A stretch of DNA of 64,000 bases from Campylobacter concisus (lineage in GTDB: Bacteria; Campylobacterota; Campylobacteria; Campylobacterales; Campylobacteraceae): the NCBI GenBank assembly GCA_002092835.1, contig LVWL01000001.1, positions 62,001 to 126,000 on the forward strand. The letters run 5' to 3'. A program made the position numbers and the translations under genes. Below are positions 57,403 through 64,000 of this stretch, piece after piece. Position 1 is the first letter of the stretch. Each line of letters begins with the position of its first letter. A model generated the notes under the pieces. The model was not told the origin of the DNA, did not search any database, and saw nothing but the letters and a program-made list of their open reading frames with translations.

Positions 57403-58124
57403 ATGAAAAAGAGTTTGGTTTTATTGTTTGCTTGTTTGGGACTATTAAATGCTGGCTATATCAAAGAGGCTTTAAGCGCAAAAGACGATCACAATAAGCT
57501 AGCACAAATTTATGAAGATGCTTGCGATAAAGAGAAAAAGGCATCAGGCTGCTACAATCTAGCTGTGCTTTACAGCAGGGGCGACGGCAACGTCAAAAAG
57601 GACGAAGCAAAGGCGGCTATACTTTATGAAAAAGCTTGTGATCAAAATTTCTCTATGGCTTGTAGCAACCTTGCTACGCCTATGAAAAAGGCAAAGGTGT
57701 GGAGAAAGACCTAGCAAAAGCAGTTAAATTTTATGAAAAGGCTTGCAAGGCAGGTGATGGCATAGGATGTAGCAACCTTGGCTATCTATACGCGCAGGGT
57801 GAAGGTGTAGAAAAAGACTATGCAAAAGCCAAAGCAAACTACGAAATGGCTTGTGCAAACGAAGCTGGCATAGGGTGTGATAATCTTGGATTTTTATATG
57901 TTTATGCACAAGGCGTTGATCAAAACCTCACAAAAGCCACAAAACTTTACGAGCAAGCGTGCATATATGGATATGAAAAGGGCTGCAATAATTACGCTAT
58001 CATGCTAGCTGAAGGCAAAGGTGTAAAAGAAGACGTGGAGAAAGCACGTGAAATTTTTACTAAAAGCTGTAAAAATGGCTTAAAAGAAGCGTGCGAGAAT
58101 TTAGAAATTTTAGGAAAGCATTGA
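57403..58124 (+). CDS. Secreted Sel1-repeat protein of the mcc locus (apparent frameshift near 57673)
   Basis: The signal peptide (MKKSLVLLFACLGLLNAGY) is followed by five Sel1-type repeats with paired cysteines (EDACDKEKKASGCYNLAVLYSRGDG, YEKACKAGDGIGCSNLGYLYAQGEGVEKD, and others). One base is missing near 57673, where CCTTGGCTACG is expected and CCTTGCTACG is read; restoring it joins ACSNLGYAYEKGKGVEKDLAKAVKF and gives 240 residues. The start is ATG 57403 or the ATG directly before it. A disulfide-linked periplasmic scaffold is the usual form; its role in sulfite respiration is unknown. Confidence 0.75.
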
Positions 58125-58203
58125 TGCTTGATAAAGTTAGCTCAGTGGCATTTAAAGCTTATAAATATAAATATAAAAATAAAAAATACTAAAGGAGATA
58201 ATT

Positions 58204-59325
58204 ATGATTTTACGTTCTATCTTGGGTTCAGCACTGCTAGCAACCATACTTTTTGGTGCCTCGGCAAATGAGCAAACTGTCAAAATGAAACCGATGTTTC
58301 AAAGCGTGGATCCTAGTAAGGCTACACTAGTAGGAAGTGGCGAGGGCAAGGAGTATTGTGCTGTTTGTGGAATGAATTTGGTTAAATTTTATAAGACTAA
58401 TCACGTCTACAATGGCAAACAAGTAGCGTCACTACACTGCCTATACGAGCTAACAGAAGGCAAGATCCCAAGCGAGGCACAAGTCGTTGATACTAAAAAT
58501 CTAAATTTAATCGATGTCAATAAAGCTTTTTATGTCGTTGGTAGTAGTGTCAAGGGCACAATGACTAGAAATAGTAAATATGCCTTCTCAACCGAGGCTG
58601 ATGCAAAAGAATTTCAAGCAGAAAATGGCGGCGAGATAATGAATTTTGCTAAAGCTTACGAGATCGCTGGACAGGATTTTGAAGGCGATAATAAAATGAT
58701 AAAAGCTAAGCGTGAGGACGGCGTTTACGTACATGGTAAGGAATTTTACGAGGCAAACTGCGACAAAACTGATCCAAAAAGCTTTAAGGCTATCTCTGAG
58801 CTAAAAGCTCATCTTAAAAAAGTATGCGACGCAAAAGAGGCTAACAAAGCTCCAGAGTACGACAAGCACTTGCAAGCCGCTGCTCTTTATCTATGGGACG
58901 CTCCAGCAAATTTAGGTACTAGCAACCAAGCCTCAAAACCTAAACAAGAAATAAAAAAACCTGAGAGAATAGTCGTACCAAAAGGTGCAAGATGTGCGGT
59001 ATGTGGCATGCTTGTCAAAAATTCTCCATGGGCGACGCTCATCAAAGCAGATGGCAAGGATTATTATTTTGATGGCGTAAAAGATATGGCACAATTTTAT
59101 TTTGCGGATAGCAAAATGAAAGATGCTTATGTGAGCGATTATTACACGCTAGAAAAGCTTGATGCAAAAGATGCGTTTTATGTTCATGGCTCAAACGTTT
59201 ATGGACCAATGGGCGATGAGTTTATCCCATTTAAAGATGAAGCAAAGGCAGTGAGCTTTTTAAAAGATCATGCTGGCAAAGGTGTCATAAGATTTGACGA
59301 GATAAAGAATTTTATCGGTAAATAG
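58204..59325 (+). CDS. Tandem NosL-domain protein, putative copper chaperone
   Basis: A 373-residue exported protein (signal peptide about 1-21) with two NosL-like halves. The first has YCAVCGMNLVKFYKTNHVYNG (about 55-75), the second ARCAVCGMLVKNSPWATLIKADGKDYYFDGVKDMAQFYF (about 262-300). Each has the C-x2-CGM motif that binds Cu(I) in NosL. The second half is the more typical. Lying in the mcc operon, it may deliver copper to the haem-copper site of MccA; that is inference from the domain type and context. Confidence 0.8.
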   Translation: MILRSILGSALLATILFGASANEQTVKMKPMFQSVDPSKATLVGSGEGKEYCAVCGMNLVKFYKTNHVYNGKQVASLHCLYELTEGKIPSEAQVVDTKNLNLIDVNKAFYVVGSSVKGTMTRNSKYAFSTEADAKEFQAENGGEIMNFAKAYEIAGQDFEGDNKMIKAKREDGVYVHGKEFYEANCDKTDPKSFKAISELKAHLKKVCDAKEANKAPEYDKHLQAAALYLWDAPANLGTSNQASKPKQEIKKPERIVVPKGARCAVCGMLVKNSPWATLIKADGKDYYFDGVKDMAQFYFADSKMKDAYVSDYYTLEKLDAKDAFYVHGSNVYGPMGDEFIPFKDEAKAVSFLKDHAGKGVIRFDEIKNFIGK

Positions 59326-59326
59326 T

Positions 59327-59512
59327 GTGAAATTTCTAGTTTTTTTGGCGTTATTTTTTGGACTTTCTTATACGCTTTTAGCGGCACACTATCTTAGCTT
59401 TGATCATAAAGCAAAGCAAGATGAGCTAAGAGAAATTTCTAAGATAACAAGAGCAAATGCTGCTTTTAGTTTTAATCAAAAGGGGCAAAAAGGCTTTGTC
59501 TATGATAGGTAA
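59327..59512 (+). CDS. Small single-pass membrane protein
   Basis: A 61-residue ORF starting at GTG 59327, two bases after the NosL gene, and overlapping the ABC permease gene by 11 bases. Residues 2-20 are hydrophobic (FLVFLALFFGLSYTLLA) and the rest is basic and soluble. Overlaps at both ends suggest translational coupling and so a real gene. Function unknown; a small accessory subunit of the transporter is possible. Confidence 0.55.
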   Translation: MKFLVFLALFFGLSYTLLAAHYLSFDHKAKQDELREISKITRANAAFSFNQKGQKGFVYDR

Positions 59513-60611
59513 AAATTTTATAAACTACGCCGCGGTTCTGCTTTTTAAAGATAGAAAGGATCACCTTTTTAGCTTTTGCCTCTTTGCACTCATTATATTT
59601 GTGCTAAGCTCGGTACTTTTCATTTCTGGATCGATCCAACATGATCTTATAAATTTAGTAAAAGATAGATCCAGTATCGTAGTGAGCGCATTTCGTGCTG
59701 GCAAAAATGATCTCATGCACCCTGGCTATATCTACGATATCTCGAAGATCGATGGCGTAAGTGATGTAAGGGGCGTGGTTGATGGAGAGTACTACTTCGT
59801 TCAAAAGCGTGTTTGGTTTCATCTATATGAAGATGATAGCTTAAAAGAGGATGAGATGATCGTCGGAGAAGGTGTAAAGGCGGCGATGAATGAGCTTTAC
59901 TACGACGAGAGCTTTAATTTTTTGACTGAAGAGCGCATGATACCAGTAAAGATATTAAAGACCATGCCGGTACAAAGTGGCTTAATCACAAATAACGCTA
60001 TATTTTTGCATCCAAATACGCTAAGGGCTATCTTAAATTTAAAAGATGAAGAGTATACAAAGCTCTACGTTGAGGTGCCAAACACCGACGAGATCAGTGA
60101 AGTAGCTTTAAAGATAGAGAATTTATATCCAAATTCTTTCGCTCTTAGTATAGAAGATGAGGTGGCTAAGGTTAGGCACCTTTACTATTATAAGGGTGGA
60201 ATTTTTATGAGCATTTATGTTAGCGTTATGCTTATATTCTTTGTCTTGCTTAAAAACCAAATTTCACTCGCCTATGGTAGTAAAAAGCGCGAAATAGCTA
60301 TTTTAAGAAGCATTGGTTTTTGTATAAAAGACATTATATTTTTAAAATTTATACAAAATTTCATCGTTAGTGTTAGTGCTTTTTTGCTAGGTGTTATGCT
60401 GGCTTATCTCTTTGTTTTTGTATTAAATGCTCCACTTTTAAAAGGGATATTTTTAGGTGATGAGCTTTTAAATTTTACAAATTTCACGCCTATTTTAGAG
60501 TTTGATAAGCTCTTTTTGATCTTTGTTTTTGGTGTTATACCATTTTTAGCATTTGTGCTCATACCTTCATGGCGAGTAGCAAGTAGTGACATAAATGAGG
60601 GGCTGAAATGA
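59502..60611 (+). CDS. FtsX/MacB-type ABC transporter permease
   Basis: A 369-residue inner-membrane protein. One N-terminal helix (about 25-46), a periplasmic domain of about 190 residues, then three helices; SLAYGSKKREIAILRSIGF is the FtsX-family cytoplasmic motif. I chose ATG 59502; a TTG 15 codons earlier lacks support. It overlaps the ATPase gene by 4 bases, so the two form an ABC transporter. Given the NosL neighbours, metal or protein transfer across the membrane in MccA maturation is plausible, but not shown by sequence. Confidence 0.8.
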   Translation: MIGKNFINYAAVLLFKDRKDHLFSFCLFALIIFVLSSVLFISGSIQHDLINLVKDRSSIVVSAFRAGKNDLMHPGYIYDISKIDGVSDVRGVVDGEYYFVQKRVWFHLYEDDSLKEDEMIVGEGVKAAMNELYYDESFNFLTEERMIPVKILKTMPVQSGLITNNAIFLHPNTLRAILNLKDEEYTKLYVEVPNTDEISEVALKIENLYPNSFALSIEDEVAKVRHLYYYKGGIFMSIYVSVMLIFFVLLKNQISLAYGSKKREIAILRSIGFCIKDIIFLKFIQNFIVSVSAFLLGVMLAYLFVFVLNAPLLKGIFLGDELLNFTNFTPILEFDKLFLIFVFGVIPFLAFVLIPSWRVASSDINEGLK

Positions 60612-61276
60612 TAAATATAAGAGGTGTTAGCCTAGTTTATAACCAAAACAAACAAAATGAGTTTTGTGCTTTAAAAAATATAAATTTAGATATTAATGAC
60701 GGCGAGTTAGTGATACTAAAAGGCATTAGTGGAAGCGGTAAAAGCACCCTACTTTCACTTATTGCCCTACTTCAAAAACCAACTAGTGGAGAAATTTTGA
60801 TAGATGGCACTAACATCGCAAAGTTACCTGATGCCTTTTGCTCCGAGTTTAGACACAAAAGGCTTGGACTTGTATTTCAAAATTTTAACCTCATCGAGGG
60901 ACTAAGTGTATATGAAAATTTACTAGCTCCATTTGCTCTAACAAATTTCAAGGCAAATGTGCGAGATGAGATGATAAAGAGGGCACTTGAGCTTGCAAAC
61001 ATCTCTCACAAAAGAGATGAAAATGTATCAAATTTAAGCGGCGGCGAGCGTCAAAGATGTGCGGTAGCTAGGGCTTTATCTATGGATGCTAACATCATCT
61101 TGGCTGATGAGCCAACGGCAAATTTAGACAGACAAAACGCACATGCATTTTTAGGCTTGCTAGAGTCTTTTAAAGCTCTAAAAAAGAGTGTTATTGTCGC
61201 TACTCACGATAGCATTTTTGATGAGCTAAGTGCAACAGATAGGGTTGTCAGCTTGCAAAATGGAGAGATAGTATGA
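60608..61276 (+). CDS. ABC transporter ATP-binding protein (LolD/MacB type)
   Basis: A 222-residue ATPase. GISGSGKSTLLS (about 38-49) is Walker A, LSGGERQRCAVARAL the ABC signature and IILADEPTANLD Walker B; QNFNLIEGLSVYEN is the Q-loop region typical of LolD/MacB ATPases. It pairs with the FtsX-type permease just upstream (4-base overlap) and overlaps the next gene by 4 bases. Confidence 0.9.
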   Translation: MINIRGVSLVYNQNKQNEFCALKNINLDINDGELVILKGISGSGKSTLLSLIALLQKPTSGEILIDGTNIAKLPDAFCSEFRHKRLGLVFQNFNLIEGLSVYENLLAPFALTNFKANVRDEMIKRALELANISHKRDENVSNLSGGERQRCAVARALSMDANIILADEPTANLDRQNAHAFLGLLESFKALKKSVIVATHDSIFDELSATDRVVSLQNGEIV

Positions 61277-62226
61277 GTGTCTTTTTATCAAACGCCGTTA
61301 TTGCCTTTTTGTTAGCGGAGTTTGTACTGTTAGTTTTGATGAGTATTTCGCTCTTTTACGTCGTTAGGATCGTGAGGTCGTGGGACTACAATGCACTAAC
61401 ATCGCTTCAATACTCACTTGAAAAGCAAAACTATCTTGTAAATACGATCTTGCTTTTTTGCGTCTGCATAAAGATCGTTTTGTTTATATTTTTTGCACTT
61501 TGCCTAAATGAGCTCTCTGACATCGTACCTGGTGCTATGTGCTCGGCTGGAGTGATCGGCTCGAATAAATTTGGTGGTATATTGATGCTCACTAAAATTT
61601 TGCTGATCTTTGGGCTTGGCATTTGGCTGGTTATAAATAAGCTTGACTTGCAGGCTCTAAATTTCCCTTATCTAAAGAAAAAATACGCCATTTTTATCTG
61701 CCTTTTTGTCATGATATTAGTCGAACTTGGTATAGAAATTTCGTTTTTTTACAATATCCCACTAAAAGTGCCGGTCTTTTGCTGTTCTGTTACTTTTCAA
61801 GCTCCAAAGTTACCATTTGGCTATACAAATTTTGGCTTAGTGAGTGCATTTTATGTGCTCTTTTTTGTCATTTTGGTGCTAAATTTCTTAAAGCAAAGCA
61901 TGGCAAGCTTTGTGGCAAATTTGCTATTTTTGGTGCTTAGCTACTACGCCATCACCTATTTTTTTGGCCTTTACGTTTACGAGCAACCAAACCATAAATG
62001 TCCATACTGTATGCTAAAAGGTGACTATTTTTATGTTGGCTACCTTATCTGGGGTAGTTTGTTTCTCGGTGTATTTTACGGCCTTATGCCATATCTTGTT
62101 GAGATAATCACAAAGACAAACTACTCACACAAGCTTAAATTTTCATCGATCTGGCTAGGTATTTGCGTGCTGATATGCTCGCTTTATGTCCTAAAATATT
62201 ATTTGTTAAGAGGATTTTTATTTTGA
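61273..62226 (+). CDS. Polytopic membrane protein with paired cysteines (mcc locus)
   Basis: A 317-residue inner-membrane protein with about eight hydrophobic segments. Cysteines occur near membrane ends: PGAMCSAG (about 95), VFCCSVTF (about 172) and HKCPYCML (about 240). CxxC near a membrane edge suggests redox or metal handling. I do not recognise a family. It overlaps its neighbours on both sides by 4 bases, so it belongs to the operon, and copper or disulfide handling for MccA maturation is a reasonable guess. Confidence 0.55.
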   Translation: MSVFLSNAVIAFLLAEFVLLVLMSISLFYVVRIVRSWDYNALTSLQYSLEKQNYLVNTILLFCVCIKIVLFIFFALCLNELSDIVPGAMCSAGVIGSNKFGGILMLTKILLIFGLGIWLVINKLDLQALNFPYLKKKYAIFICLFVMILVELGIEISFFYNIPLKVPVFCCSVTFQAPKLPFGYTNFGLVSAFYVLFFVILVLNFLKQSMASFVANLLFLVLSYYAITYFFGLYVYEQPNHKCPYCMLKGDYFYVGYLIWGSLFLGVFYGLMPYLVEIITKTNYSHKLKFSSIWLGICVLICSLYVLKYYLLRGFLF

Positions 62227-62732
62227 TAAAGCAAATTTTTTCTTTGTGTTTGTTGGCTCTAGTTCTAGCTGTGCTTGCCTATAATGCCGACATAAGTGAT
62301 GATAAAATTTTAGTTTTAAATAATGGCAAATCAGAGCCGATCGAGCAACTTACGCCAAATAAATTTATATGTTATGAGAGTAGGACGCTTATCGCTGATA
62401 ACAACGATACAGCCCAGGCAATCATGCCAAACGGCGACATCTACTTTTTTAACGACATCACAAATTCTTTCATCTGGTATATGGCGCAAAAGAGCAAAGA
62501 TAAGATCAAGCTATATGTCTATTCAAGAGATACGAATCGCTACATCCTAGCGCAAAATGCGTGGTATTCAAGGGTTGATATCACGCCTATGGGATATGGC
62601 ATAGGGGCGTACGAGTTTCACACGTATGGCATAAACGACAACTACTTTAAAGAGGTCTTGCTATACGCAGCACGCGGTGAAACGTTGCTAAATCCATACA
62701 TAAACATCCTACTTTCAGAAAATAAGATATAA
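62223..62732 (+). CDS. Putative NosL-like exported protein, last gene of the mcc locus
   Basis: A 169-residue protein. I chose TTG 62223 because AAGAGGA lies 8 bases before it and it overlaps the previous stop (TTGA). Residues 4-22 are a signal or anchor helix. The stretch MPNGDIYFFNDITNSFIWYM followed by YSRDTNRYILAQNAWYSRV resembles NosL-type sequence (cofactor-binding fold with -DGxxYFFDD- and -WYSR-), but only one cysteine is present (C50), so copper binding would differ. Moderately sure of the similarity, unsure of function. Confidence 0.5.
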   Translation: MIKQIFSLCLLALVLAVLAYNADISDDKILVLNNGKSEPIEQLTPNKFICYESRTLIADNNDTAQAIMPNGDIYFFNDITNSFIWYMAQKSKDKIKLYVYSRDTNRYILAQNAWYSRVDITPMGYGIGAYEFHTYGINDNYFKEVLLYAARGETLLNPYINILLSENKI

Positions 62733-62825
62733 ATTTGTAAAGATATTTTTTAGTCTTATTGCCTTAAATAATATTTTTATATAAACATATTATTTGTTAA
62801 TTTGATATCAATTTTTATACTTTGT

Positions 62826-63461
62826 CTAGTTTTTTTTATCTTTTAATTGCTGAATTTGCTTTTCTAAACTTGCTATCTTTTTTTCTTTTGGTGTTAAAAC
62901 ATCCATTGCTAAAGCAATGGATAAAATTATAATAAATAGAACACCCAATAATGATATCATAAAAGTTAATTCATAGTATTTATCAAAAAACTTTTGTTTT
63001 TTCTGAGCCAATGAACTATCTGATGATATATATAAATCATTTTGTGAATATAAGATATCTGTGTCTATACAAGAAAGACCTGTAAATTTTATTTGAATTT
63101 TAGCTTTTTCTTTTTGTCTAAGTTCTGGAATTTGGATAAAGTTTGCTTTTGTTTTATTAAACTCAATATTTTTAATATCGCTATTTATTTCAATATTATT
63201 GAATGGGGTTTCATAGATATTTGGGATTTTAACTTGAATATTTTTTTCATTAAAATTTGAATTATTTTCTATGCTTAAATTAATTAGGGTTATACATTGC
63301 TTGTATTCATAGCTATTATGTTTTTCAATTGATTGATAATTGGCGGACTTTACTTGATATTCTAAGTTGCCCGCGCTATATTTAGAAATAGCTATCTGTG
63401 CAAGAAAAGTTGAAATAATAGTAGCTACAATGGTTACCGCAGTATTTAAAATATTTTTCAA
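62826..63461 (-). CDS. Hypothetical protein with two membrane helices
   Basis: A 211-residue protein with a helix at 7-27 and another at about 165-187, separated by a 135-residue extracytoplasmic, Asn/Ile/Lys-rich domain, and a short C-terminal coiled coil (IASLEKQIQQLKD). Base composition is more AT-rich than the flanking genes. I recognise no family. The start is preceded by AAGGATAAAATTTG. It lies between the mcc locus and a housekeeping gene and might be an acquired gene. Confidence 0.5.
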   Translation of the reverse strand: MKNILNTAVTIVATIISTFLAQIAISKYSAGNLEYQVKSANYQSIEKHNSYEYKQCITLINLSIENNSNFNEKNIQVKIPNIYETPFNNIEINSDIKNIEFNKTKANFIQIPELRQKEKAKIQIKFTGLSCIDTDILYSQNDLYISSDSSLAQKKQKFFDKYYELTFMISLLGVLFIIILSIALAMDVLTPKEKKIASLEKQIQQLKDKKN

Positions 63462-63470
63462 ATTTTATCC

Positions 63471-64000
63471 TTAGTATCTAACGTTATTAACCTTTAAAAA
63501 GTCTCTTAGGTCTTCATATTCGCTATTTTCGAAGTAGCGCCATTTGCCAGGCTTTAGCATATCAAGGCTAACACGTCCAAAGCTAACCCTTTTTAGATCC
63601 ATTACTTCAAGGTCAAAGTAGCCAAAGAAGCGGCGAAGCTCCCTATTTTGCCCCTCGTTGATGATTACCTTTAGTTTTGTATAGCCACCACTTGAGCCAA
63701 AGACTTTGTAGGCTAGAAAAGGCTTAAATTCCATTGATTTTATAGTGGTTTTTGCGTGAGCGCCTTTGGTGGCGTCCTTGGCGAAAAAGCCATTTGTCAT
63801 CGCCTCAATTACCTCTTTTGTCACTTCGCCTTTTACCTTTAGATAGTATTCGCGCTCTAAGTCACTATTCATGAGCGCTGTGGCGATTGCTGGGGCGTCA
63901 GTTAGTAAAAGTAGTCCCTCGCTTGCATAGTCTAAGCGCCCTACGCTAACAAATTTAGCAAATTTCTTATCTAATGTGTCGTAGATCGTCTTTCGTCCGC
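63471..64000 (-). CDS. RsuA/RluB-family rRNA pseudouridine synthase, partial
   Basis: The frame is open through the window edge, so the N-terminus (including any S4 domain) is missing. Visible are GRLDYASEGLLLLTD, which holds the catalytic aspartate, LEREYYLKVKGEV, the family strand after it, and KLKVIINEGQNRELRRFFGYFDLEVMDLKRVSFGRV, the RsuA/RluB/E/F C-terminal motif. It ends 9 bases before the hypothetical gene. The rRNA position modified cannot be told from this part. Confidence 0.88.
   Translation of the reverse strand, partial: GRKTIYDTLDKKFAKFVSVGRLDYASEGLLLLTDAPAIATALMNSDLEREYYLKVKGEVTKEVIEAMTNGFFAKDATKGAHAKTTIKSMEFKPFLAYKVFGSSGGYTKLKVIINEGQNRELRRFFGYFDLEVMDLKRVSFGRVSLDMLKPGKWRYFENSEYEDLRDFLKVNNVRY

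Noticed and set aside
62163-62222. Extension of the last mcc gene to an upstream TTG
   Set aside because: It would overlap the previous gene by 64 bases; TTG 62223 has a good AAGAGGA site and the usual 4-base overlap.

Overview
The window looks like chromosomal DNA of a Campylobacter species, most likely from the C. concisus group. The species call is inference. Support comes from the dnaA-dnaN-gyrB order with epsilonproteobacterial-type DnaA boxes, a fliK-flgD-flgE operon plus a second long FlgE, flagellar promoters of the sigma54 (GG-N10-GC) and sigma28 (TAAA-N16/17-CGATAT) types, ThyX in place of ThyA, and AT-rich Campylobacter-like codon use.

Layout. 1-5047: minus-strand cluster of four proteins without signal peptides, two of them paralogues and one with an EF-hand loop, each transcription unit preceded by a flagellar-class promoter; I read them as flagellum-coexpressed, probably flagellum-secreted proteins. 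5265-5341: tRNA-Met. 5447-12316: PP-loop ATPase, then a tight operon of PepT, a DcuC-type carrier, PepE and two M20 amidohydrolases. 12421-17339: dnaG, a divergent TPR protein, rnhA, rnc, aroC. 17385-20106: an autotransporter beta-domain remnant and a Y-family polymerase/YolD-like pair. 20155-23187: Tat-exported molybdopterin reductase (TorA/BisC type) with its cytochrome c. 23613-25861: a short G+C-rich block (Sel1-like protein, proC, lipoprotein). 26121-31796: typA and fliK-flgD-flgE. 32385-32481: signal recognition particle RNA. 32464-39340: HD protein, queF, gyrB, dnaN, dnaA with DnaA-box clusters on both sides of dnaA (candidate oriC). 39358-47788: ruvC, MOSC protein, luxS, adenine methylase, thyX, long flgE, antiporter, pyrE. 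48033-62732: a complete mcc-type respiratory sulfite reduction locus. 62826-64000: an orphan membrane protein and a partial pseudouridine synthase.

The mcc locus reads as one unit: a two-component system whose sensor carries a CXXCH haem motif, octahaem MccA with a CX15CH eighth haem site and the two cysteines expected to hold copper, a periplasmic prolyl isomerase, NrfC/NrfD-like electron delivery from the quinol pool, a dedicated ResB-CcsA cytochrome c synthase, and a tail of NosL-like and ABC-transporter genes that plausibly supply copper.

Six genes (aroC, proC, the adjacent lipoprotein, dnaA, the antiporter, the mcc Sel1 gene) each carry one apparent single-base deletion. dnaA and aroC are hard to lose, and in five of the six the missing base restores a CCNNGG hexamer, so systematic sequencing error is a better explanation than gene decay. 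I give the full-length extent for these genes.
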